From JAUVKT01 sp942491535 (lineage in GTDB: Bacteria; Bacteroidota; Bacteroidia; Bacteroidales; VadinHA17), in assembly GCA_942491535.1 (NCBI GenBank), contig CALOBV010000007.1, forward strand, positions 248,001 through 312,000: 64,000 nt of DNA, in the 5' to 3' direction. Numbering within the stretch: the first letter of the stretch is position 1; the number at the start of each line of letters is the position of its first letter. Below, one piece after another: positions 18,197-27,145 of this stretch. Position numbers and translations under genes: made by a program. The notes below the pieces were generated by a model that did not search any database, was not told where the DNA came from, and was given only the letters and a program-made list of their open reading frames with translations.

Positions 18197-19639
18197 ATGT
18201 CGAATGGAAGGGCTGATATTTTTGGAAAACATGTTCTGATCATGGTAGTAATATTTACTACATTATCCAATTATATGTATTCACAGCAAGTGACTATCGT
18301 AATGGATACCTCCGACTATCAAGCCCTCCCTGAAGGTCTGAATATAAATCTTTCTATTGCCTGCTCAAAAGATTACATTTTTGATATAAAGAGACTGATA
18401 AATAAGGGAGCTGATATTAATAGCAGGGATATCATTGGTGCAACACCTCTGATATACGCAGTGGCCAATAATAAGAGGGCTGCTGTTGAAACTCTTCTTC
18501 AATATTCTCCAGACCTGGATATCAAATCTAATTCAGGGGAAGCAGCACTCCATATCGCAGCAAAAAACAACTACATCGACCTGGCGGAATTATTAATAAG
18601 AGATAGTGCCGACATTAATATTCGTGATGAATTTAATTGCACCCCTCTTCATTTCGCAGCAATTTATAATTACTATTATATGGCAGATATGCTTATTTAC
18701 TATGAGGCAGATATTGACCCGCTTACACTTGACGGAACAACACCTTTGATGGCAGCAGTCTGGGCAGGCAATGCTGAAATAGCAGATATTCTTATTCAAA
18801 ACGGGGCCAATGTAAATCAAGCCGATAGTTACGAATACACACCGCTTCTTATAGCAGCTCAATTTGGTGATACTCTGCTTACCAGAATGTTAATTGACAA
18901 TGGGGCTGATATTAGCAGACACACTGAAGCCGGATACGATATAGGAAGTCTTGCCGCCAGAGGTGGAAATGTAGAATATTCAAAATACATTATCGAAAAA
19001 ACAGATTGGCTAAAAAAGAGAAAGACTGAGGCTCTTGAACCTCATATTGTTGCACGGAGATCGGGCAAGAAGGAAACTTATGATATTTTTAAGGATTTAT
19101 CACGTACTAAATTACCATTTTTATACTTCGACAGAGCTAGTCTGACCGCTTCTGCAAAAATAAATGGAGACTTTTATACCGGAGCTTTCATAAGCTTTAT
19201 AGAGCCCTACCATGGAATCCGGATTAACGCCGGGATAGAATTTAAACCTTTCTATACAAAAGTGCTTTTACAGGAAGCAGAGAATGTATTCTGGCAATAT
19301 GAGGACAAAAGATTTGTGCTATATACTGGTCTTGGGAAGCAATTTCTTATTATTGAGAGCTATTTTAAGGGATCTGTAAAAATTATTGCAGATTTCAACA
19401 TTGGATATATGATGGCTAATAACTATATGGGAACAAATACAAAACCAAGCGACAAATTTGTTTTCATACCCTCAATTGGCGTAGAAAGGACCCTCAAAAA
19501 TATCAGCTTTAGCAGCGTTTACGAATATATGAACACCGGTTTTTATAAACCAGGACCACACTGGTTAAAATTCGGATTTTCTTATTATATTAATTTCAGC
19601 GGAAAACAGTCATCACTCAAGAATATTACCTGGTATTAA
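18197..19639 (+). CDS. secreted ankyrin-repeat protein with C-terminal beta-rich domain
   Basis: 480 residues. A signal peptide (basic K12, hydrophobic to ~29, cleavage before QQ) sends it out of the cytoplasm. About six ankyrin repeats span residues ~55-300, with the usual TPLxxAxxxG.xxxVxxLL pattern: GATPLIYAVAN, GEAALHIAAKN, CTPLHFAAIYN, GTTPLMAAVWAG, YTPLLIAAQFG. From ~310 the chain changes to strand-like segments resembling an outer-membrane barrel-type domain, ending FGFSYYINFSG with a short tail. The combination suggests a surface or periplasmic binding protein. Partner unknown. The next gene, a small lipoprotein, starts 2 bp after its stop. Confidence 0.85.
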   Translation: MSNGRADIFGKHVLIMVVIFTTLSNYMYSQQVTIVMDTSDYQALPEGLNINLSIACSKDYIFDIKRLINKGADINSRDIIGATPLIYAVANNKRAAVETLLQYSPDLDIKSNSGEAALHIAAKNNYIDLAELLIRDSADINIRDEFNCTPLHFAAIYNYYYMADMLIYYEADIDPLTLDGTTPLMAAVWAGNAEIADILIQNGANVNQADSYEYTPLLIAAQFGDTLLTRMLIDNGADISRHTEAGYDIGSLAARGGNVEYSKYIIEKTDWLKKRKTEALEPHIVARRSGKKETYDIFKDLSRTKLPFLYFDRASLTASAKINGDFYTGAFISFIEPYHGIRINAGIEFKPFYTKVLLQEAENVFWQYEDKRFVLYTGLGKQFLIIESYFKGSVKIIADFNIGYMMANNYMGTNTKPSDKFVFIPSIGVERTLKNISFSSVYEYMNTGFYKPGPHWLKFGFSYYINFSGKQSSLKNITWY

Positions 19640-19641
19640 CA

Positions 19642-20052
19642 ATGAACAGTATTATCAAAATATTGGCGCTCATATCCCTTTTGCTTGTTTTTTCTTGTGA
19701 GAAAATGAAAATCTATAACTGCGATAACTGCCTCGATAGTATGCCCTACGAAGTATCAATCACTATCAGGCTGACACCTTTACCACCTGATGTACCAGAC
19801 TATCAGGTAAGGATTTACAAGGGTAAAATCGATGATAATATACTACTTGATGAGTTTACTGCATGGGAAGAATTCAATATTTATGGACTGGTAAACCAGG
19901 AATATTCAGCCATTGCCACACAAATTATTGATGGTCAGGAGTATAATATTGTTGGCAGTACAACAATCAAGGTTGAGTCTCAGGATGATTACTGCGAAGA
20001 AGTGTGTTACATTGTCACGAATGATAATATTGACCTCAGAAGAAAATATTAA
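19642..20052 (+). CDS. small lipoprotein of unknown function
   Basis: 136 residues with a lipoprotein signal (LLLVFSC, Cys19). The mature part looks like a single beta-sandwich (YEVSITIRLTPLPPDVPDYQV, LLDEFTAWEEFNI). Four further cysteines (C27, C30 in NCDNC; two in YCEEVC) could form disulfides. The ATG lies 2 bp after the ankyrin gene's stop, so the two are translationally coupled. I do not recognise the family; it may be a binding partner of the ankyrin protein on the membrane, which is inference from coupling only. Confidence 0.75.
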   Translation: MNSIIKILALISLLLVFSCEKMKIYNCDNCLDSMPYEVSITIRLTPLPPDVPDYQVRIYKGKIDDNILLDEFTAWEEFNIYGLVNQEYSAIATQIIDGQEYNIVGSTTIKVESQDDYCEEVCYIVTNDNIDLRRKY

Positions 20053-20064
20053 AAAATCAATATT

Positions 20065-21282
20065 GTGAAAGAATACCAATTAAAATATGGCGACAGGAAG
20101 ATTGATATTAATCTTCCCGACAGGGCTATCAGGCTAAGTGTAACAGAACCTGGTGAGATTATAAACAGGGAAACCTTTAATAGCTCATTAAACAAGTCAC
20201 TAAGTATTGAACCCCATAATTCAATAGGTATTATTATTTCCGATAAAACAAGGCTTTGCAGTTATGATATCTACCTTCCATGGCTTACTGCCAACCTTGA
20301 ATCAAGAGGCATTAAACCAGATAAAATAACTTTCTATATAGCCTATGGCACACACCCAAAGCAAACGGATGAGGAAAGCATAAAGGCATATGGAAAAACT
20401 TTTCATCAATATCGCTTTATACACCATAACTGCGACGATATTGAATCTATGGAAATGATAGGGACCACATCCAGGGGAACCGAAGTAGTTATCAGAAAGG
20501 ATATTCTAAAACACGATGCTCTTATTCTTTTTGGAGCCATTTCACATCACTATTTTGCAGGCTATGGCGGTGGAAGAAAGCTAATATTTCCCGGTCTTGC
20601 CGGAAGAGAAGCAATATATCAGAATCATAAACTTTTTATCGACTTTAATGCGGGCAGATTGGATAAGGGCTGTCAGTCCGGACAGCTTACCGGCAACCCG
20701 GTAGCGGAAGATTTGAAGGAAATTGATGATATATTGCCGGAAAAACTGATTATTTCAGGAATCCTTAATACCAGAGGGGCTGTTGCAGTAATCAGATTTA
20801 ACAGAGATTATCAGGAATTTACCAAAACCTGCGATATTTACGATAAATCATACAGGTGTAAGTCAGAAGAAAGATTTGACCTGGTAATTGCATCAGCGGG
20901 TGGTTATCCAAAGGATATAAACTTCATTCAGACCCACAAATCATTGCATAATGCAGCATCTTTTGTTAAAGACAATGGAAGCTTAATCCTACTTGGTGAA
21001 TGTCGTGATGGCATAGGGAATGATTCTTTCCTGAATATTTTCTCCGGATCAGAAAAGGATATAGTTAAGAGTCTCAAAACAAATTACTCGGGCAATGGAG
21101 GAACAGCGCTGGCAACTCTTACAAAAACCTCCAGAATAAACGTATATATGCACACCGAACTGGGTACTGAAGATTGTAGTAAGATGGGAATCAATAAAGC
21201 TGATATAAACAGAATCAGAGAAGAAATTCAGAATGCATCAGGCAGTATTGCTGTGATCGAAAATGCAAGTATCATCTTCTGA
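20065..21282 (+). CDS. larA: LarA-family nickel-dependent lactate racemase homologue
   Basis: 405 residues starting at GTG 20065. The N-terminal domain (IGIIISDKTRLCSYD, FYIAYGTHPKQTDEE) and central motif SHHYFAGYGGGRKLIFPG match LarA; the His and Lys of this motif correspond to the ligands and attachment Lys of the nickel-pincer nucleotide. The C-terminal domain (ASAGGYPKDINFIQTHKSL) also matches. LarA enzymes racemise or epimerise 2-hydroxy acids in the cytoplasm; the exact substrate varies across the family. The maturation genes larB, larC and larE are not in this window, so they must lie elsewhere if this is active. The NifX-like gene follows after 127 bp. Confidence 0.88.
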   Translation: MKEYQLKYGDRKIDINLPDRAIRLSVTEPGEIINRETFNSSLNKSLSIEPHNSIGIIISDKTRLCSYDIYLPWLTANLESRGIKPDKITFYIAYGTHPKQTDEESIKAYGKTFHQYRFIHHNCDDIESMEMIGTTSRGTEVVIRKDILKHDALILFGAISHHYFAGYGGGRKLIFPGLAGREAIYQNHKLFIDFNAGRLDKGCQSGQLTGNPVAEDLKEIDDILPEKLIISGILNTRGAVAVIRFNRDYQEFTKTCDIYDKSYRCKSEERFDLVIASAGGYPKDINFIQTHKSLHNAASFVKDNGSLILLGECRDGIGNDSFLNIFSGSEKDIVKSLKTNYSGNGGTALATLTKTSRINVYMHTELGTEDCSKMGINKADINRIREEIQNASGSIAVIENASIIF

Positions 21283-21327
21283 AATAAAATTTACCCTCAT
21301 GTACTTTTTTATATTTGGGTGTATTTC

Positions 21328-21335
21328 TATCTTTG
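21328..21335 (+). promoter_or_regulatory. TAnnTTTG -7 motif before the NifX-like gene
   Basis: TATCTTTG matches TAnnTTTG; a second match (TATATTTG) lies at 21310-21317. A start after the nearer one leaves a ~65-nt leader. A 6-bp hairpin (TTTGGC / GCCAAA) overlaps the motif and could instead serve the end of larA. Confidence 0.35.
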
Positions 21336-21409
21336 GCCTCTCAGCCAAAAGATTTAAATACTTATTTGCCTGATTATAAAGATTCTATTAATAAATTCTT
21401 TTCACGATA

Positions 21410-21790
21410 ATGAAGATAGCAATTCCAAGCAAAGATAATTTTGTAGACGACCATTTTGGTCATTGCCAGTATTATTCCGTATTTACCCTGGGTAGAGAAA
21501 AAAACATTGAAGCTAAAGCAATTCTTGCTTCACCGGCAGGATGCGGCTGCAAAACAGATATAGCAGCTATCCTTGCAGAAATGGGAGTTACTGTGTTACT
21601 TGCCGGCAATATGGGAGAAGGAGCTATAAATAAACTTGCAGAGGCAGGTCTGGAAGTGTTCCGTGGATATAAGGGCCCGGTTGAAGAAGTACTTGAATCA
21701 TATCTTAATGGTAATCTTGGTACAGATACCGTTTGTCAGGCCACTCATGAGCATGGTGATAATGAGAGTCATACCTGCAATAACCATTAA
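21410..21790 (+). CDS. NifX/NifB-type Fe-Mo cluster-binding domain protein
   Basis: 126 residues. MKIAIPSKDNFVDDHFGHCQYYSVF and GVTVLLAGNMGEGAINKLAEAGLEVFRG are typical of the dinitrogenase iron-molybdenum cofactor biosynthesis domain. The tail (residues ~108-126) is rich in Cys and His (CQATHEHGDNESHTCNNH), a likely metal-binding extension. No nitrogenase genes are in view and such stand-alone domains are common in anaerobes, so the role is metal-cluster carriage or sensing of uncertain kind. It ends 2 bp before the convergent cdaA stop. Confidence 0.9.
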   Translation: MKIAIPSKDNFVDDHFGHCQYYSVFTLGREKNIEAKAILASPAGCGCKTDIAAILAEMGVTVLLAGNMGEGAINKLAEAGLEVFRGYKGPVEEVLESYLNGNLGTDTVCQATHEHGDNESHTCNNH

Positions 21791-21792
21791 AA

Positions 21793-22566
21793 CTAAATCT
21801 TTTCTTTTGAAAGAATTGCTCTGAGGTCGTTGGGTTTAACATTCTCAGTAATCTTGATATTGTCGGCAATAGATATCTTGCCTCTTTCTTCAGAAACCAC
21901 TATTACCAGTGAATCTGTTACTTCGGTAATTCCAAGTGCTGCTCTGTGCCGCATCCCAAATCTTGGGGGAAGATTCGGATTATTAATAATTGGTAGTGGA
22001 CACCTGGCTGCATATATTCTACCTGCCTCTATAAGTACAGCACCATCATGCAGCGGACTGTTTTTTGAAAATATTGTAAGTAGCAACTCAGCATTTATCC
22101 TGGCATTGATCTCCTCTCCTCCTGCTGAATACAACTCAAGCGTACTTGTGCGTGCAATTACTATTAATGCTCCGGTTTTGTTCTCGGCCATTACTTCGAC
22201 ACCTCTCACTATCTCTTCAATTGCCCTGTGCCTCTCAGGAGAAAATGAAACACCGCTGCTGAATAATTTTTCAAATGAGAAACTCCCCTTTCCAAGGTAT
22301 CTGCTTCCTATTATCAGCAAGAATCTTCGTATCTCCTGCTGAAAAACAATTATAAGAGCTATTACACCCACTCCTATTACCTGTCCCAGAATTGAACTAA
22401 TAAGTTCCATATTAAATGCCTTCACAATTAACCAGAACAGGTAAACAAAGAAAATACCAAGGAAAATACTCAGGGCAGCAGTTCCACGGATCAACCTGTA
22501 AAGCTGATAAAGTATCAGCGCAACGAGTACGATATCGATTATGTCAAGAATTGAGATTGAAGGCAT
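21793..22566 (-). CDS. cdaA: diadenylate cyclase CdaA
   Basis: 257 residues. Three N-terminal transmembrane helices (residues ~8-75) are followed by the DAC domain with both signature motifs: D174-G-A176 in PLHDGAVLIE and R206-H-R208 in GMRHRAALG. It condenses two ATP to cyclic-di-AMP at the inner membrane, a regulator of potassium and osmotic balance. It lies 38 bp after folP on the same strand, an arrangement I recall as usual in Bacteroidota. No CdaR-like regulator gene is adjacent. Confidence 0.95.
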   Translation of the reverse strand: MPSISILDIIDIVLVALILYQLYRLIRGTAALSIFLGIFFVYLFWLIVKAFNMELISSILGQVIGVGVIALIIVFQQEIRRFLLIIGSRYLGKGSFSFEKLFSSGVSFSPERHRAIEEIVRGVEVMAENKTGALIVIARTSTLELYSAGGEEINARINAELLLTIFSKNSPLHDGAVLIEAGRIYAARCPLPIINNPNLPPRFGMRHRAALGITEVTDSLVIVVSEERGKISIADNIKITENVKPNDLRAILSKEKI

Positions 22567-22604
22567 ATCGCGATTTTAAAGCAGCACTAAATTACAAAAA
22601 ATAA

Positions 22605-23438
22605 TCAATCAGAGCTTCTCATAAATATTTTCACTGTATCTACAGCTTCCTCAACATCGTGTACGCGAATAATATTTGCGCCCTTACTTAATGCAAGGGT
22701 ATTTAATACTATTGTTCCGCTTAATGAATCTTCAGGAGTTTTACCAAGCTCTTTCCATATCATTGATTTCCTTGAAATGCCAACCAGTATCGGTCGCTCC
22801 AGTATCTCAAACTTATTTAATCCTTGTATCAGACTGTAGTTATGGTCCAGGTTCTTTCCAAATCCGAATCCGGGATCAATAATAATATCATTTACGCCAA
22901 GAGAGGTGAGAGTATTTATTCTCTCAGTAAACCACAGGATCAGATCGTTTATTATATTGTCATAAACAGGGTTGTTTTGCATTGTATCGGGCTTCCCCTG
23001 CATATGCATCAAAACATATGGCACATTTTTTTCTGCTATCAACGGGAACATTTTCTTATCAAGCATGCCTCCGGAAATGTCGTTAATTATATCAACGCCA
23101 AACTCTTCAATTCCAAAGCGAGCAACTTCAGCCCTGAAAGTATCGAGAGAAACAATCTGCTGCGGGTAATTTTTCCTTATAATCTCCAGGGCTCCCCTAA
23201 TTCGGGATATCTCCTCATTAACAGTAATATTGTCTGCCCCGGGACGCGAGGAATATCCGCCAATATCAATAATATCTGCTCCGGCCCCAATCATCTTCTC
23301 AAGCCTTTCAATAATTGAAGAAGGGCTTACCGACCTGCTACCTTCAAAGAATGAATCGGGAGCAATGTTTAATATTCCCATTACCCTGGGAAAAGAGAAA
23401 TCAAGTAAGCTACCCCTGATGTTTATTAATTTATTCAA
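22605..23438 (-). CDS. folP: dihydropteroate synthase
   Basis: 277 residues. The TIM-barrel motifs are complete: MGILNIAPDSFFEGS, GADIIDIGGYSSRPG, INDISGG, YVLMHMQGKPDTMQ, IDPGFGFGKNLDHN, and GISRKSMI near the C-terminus. The enzyme joins 6-hydroxymethyl-dihydropterin pyrophosphate with p-aminobenzoate in folate synthesis. It is the first gene of a two-gene operon with cdaA. A -7-like motif lies 23 bp upstream of the start. Confidence 0.96.
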   Translation of the reverse strand: MNKLINIRGSLLDFSFPRVMGILNIAPDSFFEGSRSVSPSSIIERLEKMIGAGADIIDIGGYSSRPGADNITVNEEISRIRGALEIIRKNYPQQIVSLDTFRAEVARFGIEEFGVDIINDISGGMLDKKMFPLIAEKNVPYVLMHMQGKPDTMQNNPVYDNIINDLILWFTERINTLTSLGVNDIIIDPGFGFGKNLDHNYSLIQGLNKFEILERPILVGISRKSMIWKELGKTPEDSLSGTIVLNTLALSKGANIIRVHDVEEAVDTVKIFMRSSD

Positions 23439-23461
23439 AAATCATAATTTTAAGTTCAGCA

Positions 23462-23469
23462 CAAATTTA
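23462..23469 (-). promoter_or_regulatory. TAnnTTTG -7 motif before folP-cdaA
   Basis: Minus-strand TAAATTTG, 23 bp before the folP ATG. No clear -33 TTTG was found at the expected distance. Confidence 0.4.
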
Positions 23470-23587
23470 AACTTTTTTAAGTATGTCAGAAATGAGTATT
23501 TATTAACAGCGATAATAACCATTCCATGCTGTTAATATCTAATTTATTCTTTTAATAACTGTCGAATGATTTGTAGAACAGACTTAC

Positions 23588-23595
23588 TATCTTTG
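23588..23595 (+). promoter_or_regulatory. TAnnTTTG -7 motif before tmk
   Basis: TATCTTTG, 28 bp before the tmk ATG, in the divergent folP/tmk spacer. A TTTG is present at 23570-23573, but the 14-bp gap is shorter than the usual spacing. Confidence 0.45.
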
Positions 23596-23623
23596 TGCTT
23601 ATTGCATAGAAGACATCGAATTA

Positions 23624-24313
23624 ATGAATCTAATTGTTATTGAAGGACTTGATGGTGCAGGCAAAAGCACGCAGATACAAATGCTCAGGGAGCATTTTGA
23701 TAAGAAGGGATTCATCTCAAATTTTCTGCACTTCCCGAGGATGGAAGAACCATTTTTTGGCGAACTTATTTCAAAATTTCTGAGAGGTGAATTTGGCAAA
23801 CTCGAAGAGGTAAACCCATATCTTGTTGCACTACTTTATGCCGGCGATCGTAAAGATGCGTCGGATATGATCAGTAGCTGGCTGAATGATGGACACTATG
23901 TATTACTCGACAGGTATGTATACTCAAATATTGCCTACCAATGTGCAAAACTGGATAGTATTTACGAACGCAGTAAACTTAAAGACTGGATACTGAAGCT
24001 TGAATTTGAACATTTCAGAATTCCCTTACCTTCACTAAATATCTTTCTCGACGTACCATTTTCGTTTACAGAAGCAAAACTTAGTGGCCAACGTTCCGGT
24101 GATGACAGGAAATATCTAAATGGAAATTATGATATTCATGAAGCAAGCCTCCAGTTTCAAAAGAATGTAAGGCAGATCTATATTGAAACATCCAGGACAG
24201 ATCCCACACTTGAGATACTAAACTGTACTGATGAGTCGGGTAAGATTATGACACCGGAAAAAATTTTTAGTGAGATTATCAGCTTGCTGCATAATAAAAA
24301 CCTTGTAAAATGA
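23624..24313 (+). CDS. tmk: thymidylate kinase
   Basis: 229 residues. P-loop GLDGAGKST at 8-16, the DR(Y/x)V motif in LLDRYVYSNIAYQ, and a LID segment with Arg (SGQRSGDDRKYLNG). It phosphorylates dTMP to dTDP in the cytoplasm. The chain is a little longer than the ~205-residue E. coli enzyme because of the segment around PYLVALLYAGDRKDAS and the C-terminal helix. Its last four bases overlap the start of the next gene (ATGA), so expression is coupled. Confidence 0.95.
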   Translation: MNLIVIEGLDGAGKSTQIQMLREHFDKKGFISNFLHFPRMEEPFFGELISKFLRGEFGKLEEVNPYLVALLYAGDRKDASDMISSWLNDGHYVLLDRYVYSNIAYQCAKLDSIYERSKLKDWILKLEFEHFRIPLPSLNIFLDVPFSFTEAKLSGQRSGDDRKYLNGNYDIHEASLQFQKNVRQIYIETSRTDPTLEILNCTDESGKIMTPEKIFSEIISLLHNKNLVK

Positions 24314-25518
24314 GATCAATAAGAAATATTGCTAGAATAGTATCAGGACTGGTTTTTATTTTCTCAGGCCTTTCAAAAGGAGTTGATCCAATGGGGTCTA
24401 TGTACAAATTTATTGACTATTTCACAGCATTCGGCCTGGATTCTCTGAATAACCTTGCTTTAATACTCGGAATAGCACTTTGTACTGCAGAATTTATTAT
24501 TGGTTTTGCCATACTTACAGGTATTAGGATGAAAGAAGCTTCGTGGGGCCTGCTTCTTTTTATGATCGGTTTCACACCTCTGACCCTAATCCTTGCAATT
24601 AATAACCCTGTATCAGACTGCGGGTGTTTTGGAGACGCCATCCACCTAACAAACTGGCAAACATTTTTTAAGAATTTAGTTATTCTGGTATTTGTAGTTA
24701 TTGTTTTTATTGAGAGAAAAAAATATGATAATCTTTCAAAGGCAGGAACTGAGTGGATAATTGTAGGCATCTCAACAATTGTGTTTGTAATCTTTATCCA
24801 GTTGAATTACAGGTATCTGCCATTTATAGATTTCAGACCTTATCATATCGGTACTAATATCAATGAGAGTATGATAATTCCGGAAGATGCACCGGTAGAT
24901 GAATATGATGTTATCCTGATCTATGAGAAAGATGGTAATCAACAGGAGTTTACCCTGGATAATTATCCATCAGATAGCAGCTGGGTATTTGTCGACCAGA
25001 TGTCTACACTTGTAAAAAAAGGATATATTCCTCCAATTCACGATTTTAGCCTTACTTCAATATATGGGGAAGATCTGACAGATATTATCCTGAATGACCC
25101 CACTTATACATTACTGATGGTTAGTGTTATTCTTTCTGAGGCACCTCAGGGTAGTGTTGAGAGCTTTATTGAACTTGGCACAGAGATACAGGATGCCGGC
25201 TTTAATTTCTACATTTTAACCTCATCAACGACTGATGATCTTCTTGCATATAACAATAATCAAATGTTTCTGTCGGGTGATGAAACCACTATTAAGACCA
25301 TTATTAGATCAAATCCAGGCTTATTACTTTTGCAAAATGGCGTAATTCTTAAAAAATGGTCTTACAATTCTATGCCCGAAGCAGAAGAAATAATAAACAA
25401 GCTGGATAAATATGAAAAAAGGATAGACAGCAGTGCAGGACTAAGATTAATTCTGCTGATTTTGTTAATAGCATCAGCATCATATATTACAACTTTGATA
25501 CTAAGAAAAACCAAATAA
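24310..25518 (+). CDS. BT_3928-family membrane protein (MauE/DoxX-like)
   Basis: 402 residues. Four N-terminal transmembrane helices (residues ~5-140) carry FSGLSKGVDPMGSMYKF and the dicysteine loop DCGCFGDAIH typical of MauE/DoxX-type proteins; a fifth helix lies at ~150-170. The soluble C-terminal half, probably periplasmic, has a thioredoxin-like look (YTLLMVSVILSEAPQG, FNFYILTSSTTDD) without a CxxC pair. A final helix (residues ~375-398) anchors the tail. Bacteroidota proteins of this kind are called the BT_3928 family; the function is unknown, perhaps in disulfide or quinone-linked redox chemistry. It overlaps tmk by 4 bp and is 3 bp from tpiA. Confidence 0.85.
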   Translation: MRSIRNIARIVSGLVFIFSGLSKGVDPMGSMYKFIDYFTAFGLDSLNNLALILGIALCTAEFIIGFAILTGIRMKEASWGLLLFMIGFTPLTLILAINNPVSDCGCFGDAIHLTNWQTFFKNLVILVFVVIVFIERKKYDNLSKAGTEWIIVGISTIVFVIFIQLNYRYLPFIDFRPYHIGTNINESMIIPEDAPVDEYDVILIYEKDGNQQEFTLDNYPSDSSWVFVDQMSTLVKKGYIPPIHDFSLTSIYGEDLTDIILNDPTYTLLMVSVILSEAPQGSVESFIELGTEIQDAGFNFYILTSSTTDDLLAYNNNQMFLSGDETTIKTIIRSNPGLLLLQNGVILKKWSYNSMPEAEEIINKLDKYEKRIDSSAGLRLILLILLIASASYITTLILRKTK

Positions 25519-25521
25519 ATT

Positions 25522-26280
25522 ATGAGAAAAAAGATTGTTGCCGGAAACTGGAAAATGAATAAGACTCTGGGTGAGGGTGAAGTATTATTTCAGGAGATAT
25601 GCCATAAATTAGAAGCTTCAGATCCTGGAGATGTTGAGATTGTTGTGTGCAGCCCTTTTATTCACCTTGGTACCTTACCGGGATTAGTAAGGGACAGTAG
25701 TGTAAAAACCGGGGCACAAAACTGCTCATCTGAAGAAAGCGGGGCATACACCGGAGAAATATCGGCTGCAATGATTAAATCAGCCGGAGCTGAATATGTT
25801 ATTATAGGACATAGCGAAAGAAGATCGTATTTTGGTGAAAAAGATGAAATCCTCACAAGAAAGGTAAGACGTGCCCTGGATAATGAACTAAAAGTTATAT
25901 TCTGCTGTGGAGAGGTACTTAAGGACAGGGAAACTAAGAATCACTTCAAGGTTGTAGAAGAACAGCTTAAAAATGGCCTTTTCAATCTTAGCGACAAAGA
26001 TATTGCAATGGTTACTGTTGCCTATGAACCAGTATGGGCAATAGGAACAGGTGTTACGGCAAGCTCTGAACAGGCACAGGAGATGCACCATTTTATAAGG
26101 TCTTTATTAAAAAACAGGTACTCCGGGAAAATTGCTGAGGATACAACTATACTTTATGGAGGCAGCTGTAATGCCAATAATGCCAGGGAGATATTTTCCA
26201 TGGATGATGTTGATGGTGGACTTATCGGGGGAGCTTCTTTAAAACCAGACGATTTTATCGCAATCATTAATTCATATTAA
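25522..26280 (+). CDS. tpiA: triose-phosphate isomerase
   Basis: 252 residues with all catalytic elements: Asn-Lys in AGNWKMN (residues 8-13), His in IIGHSERR, Glu in AYEPVWAIGTG (which also carries loop 6), and the phosphate-binding YGGSC and GLIGGASL loops. It interconverts dihydroxyacetone phosphate and glyceraldehyde-3-phosphate in glycolysis. It is third in the tmk transcript and is 20 bp from prmA. Length is normal. Confidence 0.97.
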   Translation: MRKKIVAGNWKMNKTLGEGEVLFQEICHKLEASDPGDVEIVVCSPFIHLGTLPGLVRDSSVKTGAQNCSSEESGAYTGEISAAMIKSAGAEYVIIGHSERRSYFGEKDEILTRKVRRALDNELKVIFCCGEVLKDRETKNHFKVVEEQLKNGLFNLSDKDIAMVTVAYEPVWAIGTGVTASSEQAQEMHHFIRSLLKNRYSGKIAEDTTILYGGSCNANNAREIFSMDDVDGGLIGGASLKPDDFIAIINSY

Positions 26281-26299
26281 TAATATTTAAAATCATTAT

Positions 26300-27139
26300 T
26301 TGGCATATATAGAAATAGATATAAACATAAGGGAGAACAGGATCAAGGGAGCCGATATCACAATTGCTGAGCTGGATTCTGCCGGTTATGAATCTTTTTT
26401 GGATACAGATGATGGTATTAAGGCTTATATCCAGGAGGAGTCTTTTGATAGTGCTTTATTGAATAATCTTACAGTGATAAGAGAAAAAGAATTTGGTGAC
26501 TCTACTTTTAAAATCCTTACCATAGAAGATACCAACTGGAACCAGAAATGGGAATCCGAGTATAAAGCTGTTAGCATTTCTGACTTTTGCTATATCCGCT
26601 CACCTTTTCATCCGGCAAGAGAAGGGTTTCAATTTGAAATTGTTATTGAGCCAAAAATGTCTTTCGGCACAGGGCACCATGAAACCACGTTTCTGATGGT
26701 CAGTAAAATGAAAGATATAGACTTCATGAATAAAACGGTATTGGATGTAGGATGCGGAACAGGTATACTATCAATTCTGGCTTCCTTGCTTAATGCCACA
26801 GAAATTACGGCTATCGATATAGATGAGTGGGCTTTTGAGAATTCAAAAGAAAACCTTCACCTGAATAATATTGAAAATTGCAGAATATTGAAGGGAAGTA
26901 TATCTGCCGTTAAGGGCAAGCAGTACAATATTATACTTGCCAATATAACACGAAATGTAAACCTGGAGTTTATGGCTGAGTATAAAAACCTTTGCACTCC
27001 CGGTGGTCATTTGCTTTTAAGTGGTTTCTATCTTAAGGATCTTGAAATCATTAAAAGAGAAGCCGGACTAAATGGTTTTTCATATATTGATGTATTAACA
27101 AAAAAGAACTGGGTGTCTGTACTATTTTTAAGACAGTAA
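26300..27139 (+). CDS. prmA: ribosomal protein L11 methyltransferase
   Basis: 279 residues. The predicted start is TTG at 26300 (Met-Ala-Tyr-Ile-Glu), because no in-frame ATG or GTG lies nearby upstream and the MxYIEIxI beginning fits the Bacteroidota family. The N-terminal substrate domain is followed by MSFGTGHHETT, the SAM-binding DVGCGTGILSI and the NPPF-like ILANITRN motif. The enzyme trimethylates L11 in the large ribosomal subunit. It lies between tpiA and a very large secreted protein gene. Confidence 0.93.
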   Translation: MAYIEIDINIRENRIKGADITIAELDSAGYESFLDTDDGIKAYIQEESFDSALLNNLTVIREKEFGDSTFKILTIEDTNWNQKWESEYKAVSISDFCYIRSPFHPAREGFQFEIVIEPKMSFGTGHHETTFLMVSKMKDIDFMNKTVLDVGCGTGILSILASLLNATEITAIDIDEWAFENSKENLHLNNIENCRILKGSISAVKGKQYNIILANITRNVNLEFMAEYKNLCTPGGHLLLSGFYLKDLEIIKREAGLNGFSYIDVLTKKNWVSVLFLRQ

Positions 27140-27145
27140 TAAGAT

